A stretch of 64,000 nucleotides of DNA from Castanea sativa. Taxonomy: Eukaryota; Streptophyta; Magnoliopsida; Fagales; Fagaceae. The position numbers were made by a program, and so were the translations under genes. Within the stretch, counting starts at the first letter, position 1. Every line of letters begins with the position of its first letter. Under the pieces are notes generated by a model. It was given only the letters and a program-made list of their open reading frames with translations. It searched no databases and was not told the DNA's origin. The stretch lies in contig NC_134017.1 in assembly GCF_040712315.1 (NCBI RefSeq), positions 14,352,001-14,416,000 on the forward strand, in the 5' to 3' direction. Positions 52,772 through 64,000 of this stretch are shown here, in pieces.

Positions 52772-53620
52772 TGTTGCATTTGGTTCGACAGTAAATAACT
52801 TTTAGAAAATGTTTTTCGTGTTTACGGGTGTTTGGTAATACCTGAAATTTTGGTCAAACAGAAAATCAGAAGCATTGACCGTAAAATAATCCCTCCCCAC
52901 CCGTAAAACATTTTCCATCTCTATTTTACTTTCAAATTGAAATTTTCCAGAAAACAAAGACACAGAGCACGAAGAGAGAGAGAGAACGAAGAAACAAAGA
53001 CACAAAGCACGAAGAGAGAGAGAGAGAGAGAGCGCACGAAGAGAGAATAGAGAGAGTGAGATCGCGCCTCAACCCGCGCCGGCGAGATCGCTCCCTAACC
53101 TGCGCCGACGAGATCGCGCCTTCACCATCGCCGCGCCGGCGCGATCTCCCCTTCGCCATCGCCACGCCGCGCGATTTCGCCTTCGCCATCGCCACGCCGC
53201 GCCAACGCGATCTCCCCTTCGCCATCGCCAGTCGCCTCTCTCTCTCTCTCTCTGTCTTCGTTCTTCTCTAACCGGATTTGGGTTTTGTTGTTTTATATTG
53301 AGAAAAATTGATGATGAGCTTTTTTTAATTTTGGGGTTTGTTATGCTGTATTGAGAAAATTTGATGAGTTTTTTTTTTTTTTTTTTTGAGTTTTATTGTG
53401 GGAAATGATATTTGTTTGGAAGCTGAGAAAATGTGAGCAACAAATAAAAAATGCATTTTCTATAATATTTTCAAGATCACAACCAAATACCTGAAAATAT
53501 TTTTCAAAGTATTTTTTAAAATGTTACCAAACATCTAAAAATATTTTCTTTTCCTGAAAATATTTTTAGCTGAAATTATTTTACACCTGGAAAATATTTT
53601 ACACCCAACCAAACGCAGCC
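52772..53620. mobile_element. TIR transposon with GC-rich core
   Basis: The left end TGTTGCATTTGGTTCGACAG and the right end, read inward as GGCTGCGTTTGGTTGGGTG, form imperfect inverted repeats. AGA flanks both sides (52769-52771 and 53621-53623), a possible 3-bp duplication. The interior holds a (GA)n tract (52973-53060) and a GC-rich stretch at 53059-53232 in which a unit around GATCTCCCCTTCGCCATCGC recurs in tandem, the only strongly GC-rich sequence in the window. There is no transposase, so it is non-autonomous. The superfamily is unclear; Harbinger-like ends are the best guess. Confidence 0.55.
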
Positions 53621-53623
53621 AGA

Positions 53624-54500
53624 GAATCACATAAATGTCTTGTTGGAAAAATCAAGTACAGTATTAGCTACTGAGCACTTCTCTGCATCAACCATTATGG
53701 CTTGTCCCGATTCGACTAACTTCAAAATACAGTTCATGATGAGGCCGAAAAAATCACCAGTAAGTTGCAAGCACTCTCAAACCGAAACAACACTTGCAAA
53801 AAGAAAAGAGAACCTAACAGAGAGCACCGGTGTGGTGCCGGCCAAAAACCCTCCGAAGGTCAAGTTAGAGTCTTTTTCACAACCCTAGAGTGCCAGAGTC
53901 GAGTTAATTATGCGTACCTTGGTTTATGAGGGCTTTAGGGTATTTATAGTAGTGTAGGGCCGAAATATGCACCTTGGCGAAGAAGTACTTTCCTACTAGG
54001 AGAGTAATTTGTGGGTTTTACGTATCTCTTAGAGTTCTTTTCCTTATAGGAATCTTCTCAATTAGGGCTAAACATGTAGCTCAAGAATTCTCCTTATGAC
54101 GTATGTGTGGAGGTCAAGCAAAACCATATTAGACTTATTGCGAGACACAAGTCGATTCCGATTAGGAGTGCACGAAGCCTTACCAATACCGACGGAGACC
54201 AAATGCTACAACCATCCACTACACGTCCTTGTAGCTTTTACCTGTCGACCCTTCTTATGTAAACCCCGCTTCGTCGTGATTGACTGAAGAAAGATCCTTC
54301 TCATATTTGATCCTCTTGAGTTGCCCCTTCACTCTTTGGGTCCGTCGCTACAGACTAGACGGACTCATGGAGTGGCAGTCTTCCTTTCTCATGGACACAC
54401 ATCGAGACAGGCGGATCAGGGTTATTTATGACAATGGACACGCGGCCTGCATTGATTGGCTGTTCACAGTAAGCGAGGCATCTCCGGTATTCCGTGCCCT
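53624..54500 (-). repeat. Probable 3' LTR region of the Tat-type element
   Basis: On the minus strand CTATAAATA (53949-53941) forms a TATA box followed by leader-like sequence, as in an LTR promoter. Its place, beyond the antisense ORF and far from pol, is where the 3' LTR of a minus-oriented Tat element should be. Borders and a matching 5' LTR cannot be seen because the other end is outside the window or disrupted. Confidence 0.4.
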
Positions 54501-54506
54501 TTGCTC

Positions 54507-54512
54507 TATAAA
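54507..54512 (+). promoter_or_regulatory. TATA box for the antisense ORF
   Basis: CTCTATAAAAGC lies about 220 bp upstream of the ATG at 54728 on the plus strand and is well placed to drive the PF04195-type ORF separately from the minus-strand LTR promoter. Confidence 0.45.
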
Positions 54513-54727
54513 AGCTTGCCTTTTCTTCCTTCATTCTCACCTTCTTATAAAAAATTTGCAATCAGAGCGCCACCGTCATTTATATTGCGCATTTGCTTCG
54601 TCCTGCTAACATATCAGTCATATCGTGTTGCTCGACCTCAATCCGGTACGTGCTCTGAACTCCCCTTTTTTTTTATGCATTTTTTGTAGATCCGTCAGTG
54701 TCTTAGGTTTTACCGTCATATGTAGGT

Positions 54728-56903
54728 AATGTCTAGTGTGTCAAGTAATCAATCGTTTGTCCGCGACGGGGCGGGCTACGATGAGGGATTCCCGTCAGGT
54801 TAGAGAGATCCTGACACTTCAAGTGAAGAAAGGAATCCGTCCGCTACCTCTCCTTCATTAGACGATGAAGGTTTGGAATCGGATAGGTTAGGGGAGTCTT
54901 CAAGCGATAACCTAGACGGTGTCGATCCCCCTGTTCAATCTGCGATCGGCCCGGACAGTCTTAGGGAGTTCGTCCTGCTGCCCCTATGGACGGCCAACGA
55001 TTTTAGGTCCACAGTCACAGAATCCCATTTCAAAACACTTAGGGTCAAGTACCAAATTCCTAACAACGTCCGTATCTGTCTTCCCCATAAGTCCGAGAAA
55101 TGTTACTACCGGGGGGTCGACGGTGTTGGAATCTATGAGCAAGCACTGAAGGCAGGGCTCAGATTTCCTTTAAGCTCTCTCCACCGTCGACTACTTCAAT
55201 ATCTTGGTCTATCCGTCACACAAATCTCCCCAAACGCCTGGAGCGTTTTCATAGGCGTGGAGGTCCTATACGGAGCCATGTCAAACGGTGCACGAAGGTT
55301 GATGGTGGAAGAATTCTTTCACTGTTACCGTCCCACAGAGATTATAAAGTCAAAGGGTATGTATAGTTTTGTAGCTAGGAGCCTGTTGTTGAGGCTTGTC
55401 TGTGATACACTCGACTCCAATAGGGACTGGAAGAGTAGGTATTTTTTCTTGGAAGGGGACGAGTGGATGTGTCGTCTAGGGGATACCATATATATGCCCG
55501 TCAACACAACATGGGGCATAATGCCTCCGTCGGGTATGCAATTGCTTTTAGTTCCCGTGTGTTCAAACATTTTATTTTTGTAAGTTATTCTAACTGTCTT
55601 CTTTTGTAGCTCAAGACTGTCCATAAGTTACTTTGGAGGAGTGGAGCTTCCTTGAAAGAACTTTCAACAAGACGAAGCTTGAAGAGAGGACGTGGGCACA
55701 ATTAGTCACCCTCGACACACTCCACTGGTATTGTGAAGGCCCCAAACCAACTTCTGCCGCCCGTCGTTACGATAGTAATGTTCACAAACGTAAGCCCGTC
55801 ATTAACACTTTCAGTCTCTTTTACTCATTCTTTTCTAACGCTATACATCCGTCCTTTATTTGCAGAAATGGACGCTGCCAAGAGAAGAGCTTTCATCAAG
55901 CAACAAGCAGCAAAAAAGGAGGTCGGTCAACAAGCTAAGGGGACGGGTCCATCCGTTCTGTCAAAACGAAACCAACAGGAGAAGACGAACCATCTTCTAA
56001 AGAAGCAGAAGACCACCCCTGAGCTCGTCGTAGCGCTGGAGGCCGAGACCAAGAGGACGGTCACTCCTGTGAAGCATAGGAAGGGTAAAGGTTTAATGAA
56101 AGGTCCAGCCCACACTGGTGAGAAACCACCCGTCCTCCTTCGAGAAGACTCAGAGTATGCCTTGGAGAAACTCTTGTCTATCATAATTGCGGACAATTAT
56201 GAGGACCTCGACAACCACGCTACGGAGGTGATGGGAGAGACGGGCCTCTTCACTATTGCTCAGGTATTTTTAAACCCGTCCTTAAACTTGAAACCGTCCT
56301 TTCTTATCCGTCATTTACATATCTATTTGTACTTTGTTTTCAGGCCATGCTAATGATGAACGGGCTGATGGGTCGTTGTCTGAATCATGAGACAACTTTG
56401 GACCGTCTTAGGAGGAAGAATAAGATGATGGAGGACGAGCTTCATGATCTAAAGACCTGGAAGATCAACATGGAGAGAAAACTCAAATGCTCGGAGCAGG
56501 TTAAAGTAGAGCTAGAGAAGCAGACAGAGCAGCTGGCGCAAATTCTAAAGGACAAGGAAAAGGAGGTGACGGACACCAAGACTCAGCTTCGAGATGCTAA
56601 AGAAGTGGCGATCCGGGAGTATCGTGACTCCGACCTTCTTTTGACAGAGCTTGGGAGCTCTTTTGCTGACGGATTCGACGATGCCCTCCGTCAGGTCAAG
56701 GCCTCGTATCCCGATCTGGACATGTCCCATGTCTCCATAGACGCTCAAGGGCAAACACTAGCTCAATCCGTCCGTTCAGAGAGTACAGATGATGTGTTTC
56801 CGTCACTGCTCCTCTTGCTGACGAAGGCCAGACTCTTCCTCAAGATCAACCAGACGACAACCAGAAAGTTGAAAGCAATTCCCCCAAGCATCATCAGCAG
56901 TAG
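54728..56903 (+). pseudogene. Tat-element additional ORF (gypsy-type transposon protein, PF04195-like), antisense to pol
   Basis: The function of this family is not known. Exon 1 (54728 to about 55538) reads NNVRICLPHKSE, GIYEQALKAGLRFPLSSLHR, LSVTQISPNAWSVF, EEFFHCYRPTEI and DSNRDWKSRYFFLEGDEW, the conserved core of this family. Introns follow (donor GTATGC at about 55539, acceptor TTTTGTAG at 55609; donor GTAAGC about 55790, acceptor TTTGCAG 55865; donor GTATTT about 56262, acceptor TTTTCAG 56343). Later exons give a Lys-rich region and a coiled coil (residues from nt 56400-56640). In-frame stops at 54800 (TAG) and in exon 2 (TAA near 55624) and a frameshift near 56795 break it; the corrected tail would end KHHQQ at 56903. 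It lies opposite to pol, between pol and the LTR, as in some Tat lineages. Confidence 0.8.
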
Positions 56904-57184
56904 TTTTTTTTTTTTTTTTTGGGAATGTGAAGGACAAAAATTTAATCCGTCATAATTTGTTTTGTTGAATCATCATACCTTATTTGTGGATGTATATTTT
57001 ATAAGATTTAATTAGCTTATTTGCTTGCTTTTATCCATCGTGCATTTTAATTTATTAACCATACAGTAGATAATCTAATCATGTCGCAGGGTTCCGTCCA
57101 ATTGTGAATTGTATGCGATTAAGACATCTTTTATCTATGATGTCCGTCCATCTCACAACTTGACTTGTACATTTCATCCTTAAG

Positions 57185-57612
57185 AGGATGATCCGTCCAT
57201 ATTTTGGACAAATCTATACTTTTGGATGACCCGTCCATTATGTGGACAGTACCCTTTTATCCGTATAGGATTACCCGTCCACCATGTGGAGTTATATTTT
57301 CATCCTTGTAGGATGATCCGTCCATTATGTGGACTTAGTAGAGACCCGTCCACTATGTGGACTTGATAAATTTTCATCCATTTTGGATGATCTGTCCACT
57401 TTGTGGGCTTAGTAGAGATCCGTCCACTATGTGGACTTGATAAATTTTCATCCATGTTGGATGATCCGTCCACTTTGTGGACTTAGTTGAGAGATCCGTC
57501 CACTATGTGGACTTGATAAATTTTCATCCATTTTGGATGATCCGTCCACTTTGTGGATTTGATAAGTTTTCATCTATTTTGGATGATCCGTCCACTTTGT
57601 GGACTTAGTAGA
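57185..57612. repeat. Tandem array of GTCCAC...GTGGAC palindromes
   Basis: About eleven copies of ATCCGTCCACTATGTGGAC or close variants occur between 57190 and 57605. In the right half their spacing alternates between about 29 and 46 bp, giving a 75-bp higher-order unit with two palindromes and the linker TTTTCATCCATTTTGGATGA, itself palindromic (ATCCATTTTGGAT). Left copies are more diverged. Tandem repeats between pol and LTR are common in Tat-type gypsy elements. Confidence 0.8.
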
Positions 57613-57789
57613 TTCTGAGCAAAACACATTTCATACGTTCGAATAAAATTCCTTTATAATTTCACTGGTAGACTGTATTGTTCATAGAAAATAAAAACTT
57701 TGATTGTAGTAAGTAGAAACTATGACTATCTAAAAAATAAACTGGAAATGGGGAGGGAAATGTTGCTGTTTTCTTTGCCCTTTGTTTAC

Positions 57790-59506
57790 TGGTAGTACTT
57801 TTTCAGGTGGTCTGTGTTCCATGGATGGCTCATCTTTCTTCCGTCTAGCATCTCTAAATAGTAGGTTCCCTTCTTGTGCCATGAAATGATTCTGTATGGT
57901 CCTTCCTAGTTAGGGCCTAGTTTTCCTTGGGAGGCATCCCTCGTAGCGCCAAGTACTTTTCGTAAGACCAGATCTCCCACTTGGAAATCCTTGTGCCTAA
58001 CCTTGGAGTTGTAATGCTTTGCCATCATGTCTTGGTATCACGCCAGTCTCTGTGCAGCTGCTGCCCTGGCTTCGTCTACAAGGTCGAGTTGTACACGCAA
58101 AGCTTCATCATTCTTACTCTCATCGTAGTTTTCCACACGGTAGCTTGTTAATCCTACTTCTGCCGGTAGGAGGGCCTCTGTACCATACGCCAATCGAAAC
58201 GGTGTCTCTCCTGTCGGTGTTCTCGCTGTTGTCCTGTATGCCCATAAAACACTTGGTAATTCGTCCGGCCACATGCCCTTTGCCCCCTCGAGCCGGGTCT
58301 TGATAATCTTCAACAAGGACCAGTTCGTGACTTCAACTTATCCGTTGGCCTGCGGGTGGGCAGGCGATAAGTAGTGATTCTTGATCCCAAGCTGAGAACA
58401 GAAGTCTCTGAATGTGTCATTGTCAAATTGTTTTCCGTTGTCGGAAACCAGCACCCTCGGAATTGCATATCTGCAAATAATACTTCTCCATACAAAATTA
58501 CGGATATTCTTTTCCATGATAGTGTCTAAAGCCTCTACTTCCACCCATTTAGTGAAGTAGTCAATACTAACCACTAAGAACTTTAGCTGCCTTATCGTTG
58601 TCGGGAAAGGACCCATGATGTCCAACCCCCATTGTGCAAAGGGGCATGGAGCCGTCATAAGGGTAGGTTCTTCCATTGGTTACCTTATAAAATTGCCAAA
58701 TCATTGGCACTTGTCGCAAGCTCTAACATATGTGTAGGCATCCTTCTGCATTGTTGGCCAGTAGTATCCAGCTCGGAGTAGTTTGTGCACCAAAGACCTT
58801 GAGCCAGAATGGTTTCTACAAACTCCTTTATGGACCTCCCTCATCACGTAGTCTGCTTCTCCGCGGCCGAGGCATCTTAGATATGGTCGGGAGAATCCTC
58901 TTTTGTATAGGATGTCTTTGATCAAGACGAACCGGGTAGCTTTAACCTTCAATTTCCTTGCGTCTTCTTTGTTATCTGACAGCTTGCCTTCCTTGAGATA
59001 CGCCATTATTGGAGCAGTCCAACAACACTCATTGCTTACTTCCTGCATGCTAACATTATCTAATAATGATGAAAACTGGACGAAGGACAATACCTGTTCA
59101 GGGATGATCATGGGTTCGGCCGAAGCTGCCTTTGCTAGTCGGTCAGCTTCTTGGTTCTCCTCTCTTGGGATTCGAATCATCGTGAATTGGAGGTTATTCG
59201 TTCGACCCTTCACTTCCCCAAGGTACCTTTTCATCCTCTCATTCTTGCAATCATAGCTCCCATTAACCTGACTGGCAATGATTTGAGAATCGGAGTAGGC
59301 GACCGCCCTCTTAGCTCCTGTGGCTATCGCAAGCTCTAGTCCCGCAACCAAGGCCTCGTATTCCACTTCGTTGTTAGTAGTGGTGAAGTCCAGATAGATC
59401 ATGCACTCAATCTTGTCTCCTTCTGGGGTGTGGAGTATGACTCCAACACCTCCAGCGTGCTTATTAGAAGATCCGTCTGAAGGAAAAATTCTGGTTTTGC
59501 ATCTCA
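57790..59506 (-). pseudogene. Tat-type Ty3/gypsy pol: RNase H and integrase
   Basis: From 59500 down the minus strand reads an RNase H domain (SDGSSNKHAGGVG, NNEVEYEALVAGLELA, AYSDSQI), an H2C2 zinc-binding region (HKGVCRNHSG to ACDKCQ), the integrase core (GLDIMGPFP, DYFTKWVE, VSDNGKQFD, and the Glu region around NHYLSPAHPQANG) and a C-terminal domain (YRTTARTPTGETPFRLAYG, then DLVLRK and GPYRI). In-frame stops occur after DKCQ (58701), after ANG (58338), after AQRLA (58038) and further left. The dual RNase H arrangement of Tat elements cannot be checked because the 5' part is cut off by a copia insertion at 59507. Confidence 0.85.
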
Positions 59507-60909
59507 TGCAAAATCCACAGCGGAAGCAACGAACTAAGGTCTATTTCATTTATGATTGATAACGTGCACAATGTAAATTTCAGAATTTAAGAACAATATG
59601 GCGTACCTTGGTGTGGAGAAATTCAAAACAAAGATTAGTAGCACCTAGGAACACTTTTAATCTTCACTCCAATTCCACTTTACGCCCAAGATGTGTGGTT
59701 TCTCAATAAGTTTTCAAGGGAGAATGAAAGTGTGTCTCACACTCTTTCACACACCGTTTCTTTTTATTTTCTAATCACTTCCAATAAAAATTCTGTGTGT
59801 TTCTCCCTTTATAACTAACTGATTATCTAATTGGGCTGGCCTATTGAGCCTTTCCAATTGGGCTTTAATGTGTGGCTTGAAGTGGGACCAAAAGGGACCA
59901 ATAAGACACTAGCTCCAATGAGCCTTGGGCTTTTCCGTCAACTCTTGACAAGTCCAAAGTTACCATTAATTATATTTAATACCACTATATAAATATAATT
60001 GCACTCTAGGCCTTATTAATAAATTATATCCCAAGACTTTATTATACACGTAACCCCTTCATAAAATATTCGTAGTAACACAAAGTCATAAATGTAGACT
60101 GCCACTTTGTAAATTACTACATCTTATCCTTGAGTACCCGGTTTAATTCTTTAAAGTTATTCATTATATATTTATGAAATCCAATTTCATAAATATATAC
60201 TTTAGTAATTTCTTACTAAAGTGATTAGGCCTAACTCTCTAAATAACTGAAACCATTAAACTTATCTCAAGGGAATATTTTATATCTCCATTAAGAGACT
60301 ATGAATTCCATCTTGAGAATATATGTTCCGTCAACACTAAATGTGGCTGCCCAACATACTGAGGTTTTGACTGTCACTTCAGATCTCACTCCTGATATAT
60401 CAAAGCAACCTACACTTCATGATCAGGTCCATTATTCTCTCAGGATTAAGAGTTCATGCAAATAGAAGTCGTGAGATTTATTATTCATTTGACAGTCGTT
60501 AGAAGAATAATAAATCTCACAACGGTCCTGTTCAATATGTTTTAACTCTTAAAACATATCAACATATCAACTAGAAGTCTCCACTTCCATGATCAAGACA
60601 AATCATCGTAGTTGACACGTTATAGTCTTCGCAGATGAAATGCCCAATTTCATCACCGACTACGAACTATAAATTCTGAGTTTACAAAGAACTTGTGATT
60701 TACATCTTCTGTGACTTTTCACATAAATCACATACAATGCATCTCATGGACTATATGATAATGTCTCATATTCATGTTACCGTTATTTTAGATAATAATA
60801 AAATAACTTTATCAATCACAATATTAAGTCATACATCATGTCATACATAAAGTCATACATAATATCATACATAGCATCATACAATAGGATTTAAGGGCAC
60901 TAATCCTAA
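59507..60909 (-). repeat. 3' LTR of a nested copia element
   Basis: About 1403 bp bounded by TGCAAAATCC at 59507 and CCTAACA at 60909 (minus strand TGTTAGGATT...GGATTTTGCA). A polypurine tract (AGGGCAAGTGGGAGATTG on the minus strand) adjoins it at 60910-60927, immediately after the pol stop. The left border falls inside gypsy RNase H coding sequence, so this copia inserted into the Tat element. The likely target duplication is TCTCA (59502-59506); the other end is outside the window. Confidence 0.8.
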
Positions 60910-60925
60910 CAATCTCCCACTTGCC

Positions 60926-63900
60926 CTAAAGACTATTGTGCACTAATCTAACTCCCATTCCCTCCAAATGTGACTCGAAAGTCCTTTGAGGCAAGGCTTT
61001 GGTAAAGGGATCTGCTAGATTATTTGCACTTTCAATCTTAGCTACCACAACATTTCCACGAGCAACAATGTCTCGAATGATGTGGTACTTCCTCTCAATG
61101 TGCTTTTCTTTCTTATGATTCCTTGGATCTTTGGATTGTGCAACCGCTCCACTATTGTCACAAAATAATGTGATGGGAACTTGCTCCATTCTCACAACAC
61201 CAAGATCAGAAAGGAATTTCTTGAGCCAAACATCCTCCTTTGCTGCTTCACAAGCAGCAATGTACTCGGCTTCCATGGTGGAGTCCGCAATACAAGATTG
61301 CTTAACACTCCTCCAACTTATGGCTCCACCTTCCAAGGTGAAAACACATCCTGAAGTGGATTTTCTGAAATCTAGATCTGATTGAAAATCTGAATCTGTA
61401 TAGCCAATGGGAATCAAATCCTCACTATGGTAAACAAGCATATAATCTCTCGTTCTCCTAAGATACTTGAGAATATGCTTTACAGCTTGCCAATGTTTTG
61501 GTCCTGGATTTGATTGATATCGGCTGACCATGCCAACTGAATAACAAATATCTGGTCTAGTACAAAGCATGGCATACATGAGACTTCCCACTGCAGAAGC
61601 ATAAGGAACTTGTCTCATCATATTTTCTTCCTCTTGAGTCTTAGGCCTTTGGTCATCAGACAGAGGAACTCCATGTCTAAAAGGAATCAATCATTTCTTG
61701 GAGTTTTGCATGCTAAACCGTTCTAGAACCTTATCTATATATCCAGCTTGTGATAAGCCTAACATCTTATTCTTGCGATCTCGCCAAAGCTTGATCCCTA
61801 GAATAAAGTTAGCCTCACCCAAGTCCTTCATATCAAATTGGCTTGACAACCAAACTTTAACCGATGACATTACCCCTACATCATTCCCAATGAGTAGAAT
61901 ATCATCAACATAAAGTACTAGGAACATTACTACTTTGTCTCGATGTCTTTTGTACACACATGGTTCATCAAGATTTGGTTCAAAACCAAATGACTTGATT
62001 GCTTGATCAAATCTGATGTTCCATGACCTAGATGCTTGTTTAAGTCCATAAATGGACCTATTCAACTTGCATACCATATGCTCTTGGTTCTTCGCTATGA
62101 AACCTTCTGGTTGCAACATGTATATTTCTTCTTCAAGATTGCCATTAAGAAATGCAGTCTTGACATCCATTTGCCAAATCTCATAATCATAATGAGCAGC
62201 AATGGATAAGAGAATTCTGATAGATTTAAGCATGGCTACTGGCGAAAAGGTTTCATCATAATCAATACCTTCTTTTTGTGTATACCCTTTCGCCACTAGT
62301 CTTGCTTTAAAGGTTTCAACATTTCCATCTATCCCTCTCTTTCTCTTGTAAACCCATTTGCAACCAACAGGTTTAACGCCGTTAGGCGCCTTTACAAGAT
62401 CCCATACATGATTGGAATCCATAGAATCCAATTCAGATTTCATAGCTTGGACCCAATGATGTGCATCTATATCATTCATTGCTTCATCATAAGTGTAAGA
62501 TCCGATTCAGCCTCTTCTGAGATAGCTTCATAAGTTTCTCCCAAACCTATGAATCTTATAGAAGGCCGAACAATTCTCCCACTACGACGAGGCACCTGTG
62601 TACTAGACATCTCATGAGTAGTATTTTGTGGTGTATCTAATACAGTCACATCATCCCTAGTTTTATCCATTGGTTGTTCAACTACAGATTCATTCATTTC
62701 AGCCAAGACAACTCTACTTCTAGGAGTAAAATTATTCATATAGTCATTTTCCAAGAATTTGGCATTTGTGCTAACAAACACTTTATTATCCTTATGATTA
62801 TAGAATAAACCTCCAACTGTTCCTTTTGGATACCCTACAAAAAATGCCACTTCTGTTTTATACTGTAACTTGTCAGACTTTCCTTTCAACACATGTGCTG
62901 GACAACCCCAAATGTGGAGATGTCTCATACTAGGCTTACGCCCATTCCACAACTCTACAGGTGTTTTAGGAATAGACTTCGAAGGTACTAAATTCAGAAG
63001 ATAAATTGCAGTATTTAAGGCATATCCCCAAAAAGAAATTGGTAGAGTCGAATAACTCAATATGGACCTAACCATATCTAAAAGAGTCCTATTCCTTCTT
63101 TCTGCTACACCATTTTGTTGTGGAGTTCCAGGTGCAGTCAATTGGGATATAATCCCATTTTCAGTCAAGTAATCCTTGAAATCACCAAGAAGGTATTCGT
63201 CACCTCGATCAGATCGAATGGCCTTTATGTGTTTACCCAATTGATTCTCAACTTCAGCCCTAAACTCTTTGAACTTTTCAAAGGCTTCGGACTTCCGTTT
63301 CATTAGGTACACATAACCAAATCTAGAGTAATCATCAGTGAAAGTAATGAAATACTCATAGCCACCTCTTGCTTGGATTGACATAGGACCACATACATCT
63401 GAATGTACTAGTTCTAGCAAATCTTGCGCTCTTTTACCTTTTGCATTAAAAGGTCGTTTGGTCATCTTACCTTCCAAACAAGATTCGCAAACTGGAAAAC
63501 CATCAAAGTCCATGGGCTGTAAAAGTCCATCTTTGATTAGTCTTTGAATCCTACTTGAATTAATATGACCCAAACGCAAGTGCCATAGACATGCATCACT
63601 AGTAGAAAGAAACTTTCTCTTTAATGATTTCACATGAGAGCTACTATCTAATTCAGAATTGTATAATTCATGCTTATCAGAAGTTAAAATATAAAGACCA
63701 TCCACAATATTGCCAGAACAGATAAACACTTTATCCTTCTTTATTACAACATTGTCTTTCAGGATAACACAATATCCATGTTTACCTAAATAAGTTGCAG
63801 AAATTCAATTCCTACGAACATTAGGTACATACAAACAGTTTCCCAATATTAAAACTCTAGACTTAAAACACAAATTAAACACTCCAACAGCTTCAACCGG

Positions 63901-64000
63901 AATCTTGCTCCCATCAGCCAAAGTAAGAAATAGTTCTCCCTCATTCAACTTTCTGGTCTCCTAGAACCCCTGCAAAGAATTGCAGATATGATTAGTACAA
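60926..64000 (-). pseudogene. Ty1/copia polyprotein, partial and broken
   Basis: This continues past the window edge. Going left: end of the protease/pre-integrase region (FLTLADGSKIPVEAVGVF), GAG-pre-integrase (ACLWHLRLGHINSSRIQRL), integrase (HSDVCGPMS, TFTDDYSRFGYVYL, RSDRGDEYL, GIISQLTAPGTPQQNGVAER), reverse transcriptase ([52 protein letters not shown]) and RNase H (GYTDSDFQSDLDFRKSTSGC, TMEAEYIAACEA, LFCDNSGAVA). Catalytic residues are present. Defects: an in-frame TGA near 63808, a one-base frameshift near 62485 between integrase and RT, and an in-frame TGA at 61693-61691 where relatives have a sense codon before FLPFRHG-like sequence. Few defects suggest moderate age. Confidence 0.9.

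Noticed and set aside
53056..53271. Arg-rich frame in GC-rich DNA
   Set aside because: It is explained by tandem GC-rich repeats inside a non-autonomous transposon; no known domain and a similar open frame exists on the opposite strand.
53640..53888. Minus-strand frame reading LTGDFFGLIMNCILKLVESG
   Set aside because: It looks protein-like but I could not assign a family; it lies in the probable LTR region and might be a captured exon. Too little to call.
57185..57612. Regularly spaced repeats that look like a CRISPR array
   Set aside because: Spacing alternates, the 'spacers' are themselves repeated, and the setting is a plant retrotransposon. It is a satellite-like array.

Overview
This is nuclear DNA of a flowering plant, very probably a woody eudicot. 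It has long AT-rich spacers, GT-AG introns, plant LTR retrotransposons, MULE and PMD genes, and one intact plant receptor kinase. Repeat families and codon use suggest the oak family or a relative, but that is an impression. There are no bacterial features, no CRISPR array, and I saw no tRNA or rRNA gene. Most of the window is transposon sequence in several nested layers; only one host gene looks fully functional.

Region 1 (1-28.1 kb). A Helitron 3' end lies at 968-995. A MULE-type terminal inverted repeat (TIR) follows at 1473, then a decayed MuDR-type transposase gene (+ strand, 2605-5369). At the far side a plant-mobile-domain (PMD) pseudogene (- strand, 25079-22175) is followed by a matching inverted TIR ending at 28111. 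Between them sit pieces of four unrelated host genes, all on the minus strand and three of them with introns: the U5 snRNP GTPase Snu114/EFTUD2 (9.2-10.2 kb), an ABCC1/2-type vacuolar transporter (11.5-15.0 kb), a JMJ17/KDM5-type histone demethylase (16.4-17.2 kb) and a SEUSS-like co-regulator (21.8 kb). This looks like a very large gene-capturing (Pack-type) MULE carrying both a transposase and a PMD gene. A young internally deleted copia element (17397-21819) has inserted into it, and that element is itself split by a 1.9 kb solo-LTR-like insertion.

Region 2 (28.1-37.6 kb). Gene-poor spacer with a 201-bp Tourist-like MITE, a GH5 beta-glucosidase pseudogene and a small methyltransferase pseudogene.

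Region 3 (37.6-52.0 kb). An intact 13-exon malectin-like LRR receptor kinase (908 aa, minus strand). Its upstream flank (43.1-44.2 kb) is duplicated in direct orientation at 50.9-52.0 kb. The space between the copies holds an LTR fragment and a gag-only SIRE-like retroelement, perhaps where a tandem kinase copy once stood.

Region 4 (52.8-64 kb). A TIR transposon with a GC-rich core, then a Tat-type Ty3/gypsy element read on the minus strand: pol at 59.5-57.8 kb, a palindromic tandem array, an antisense additional ORF on the plus strand, and an LTR-like end. A copia element (LTR 59507-60909, pol to the window end) has inserted into its RNase H region.
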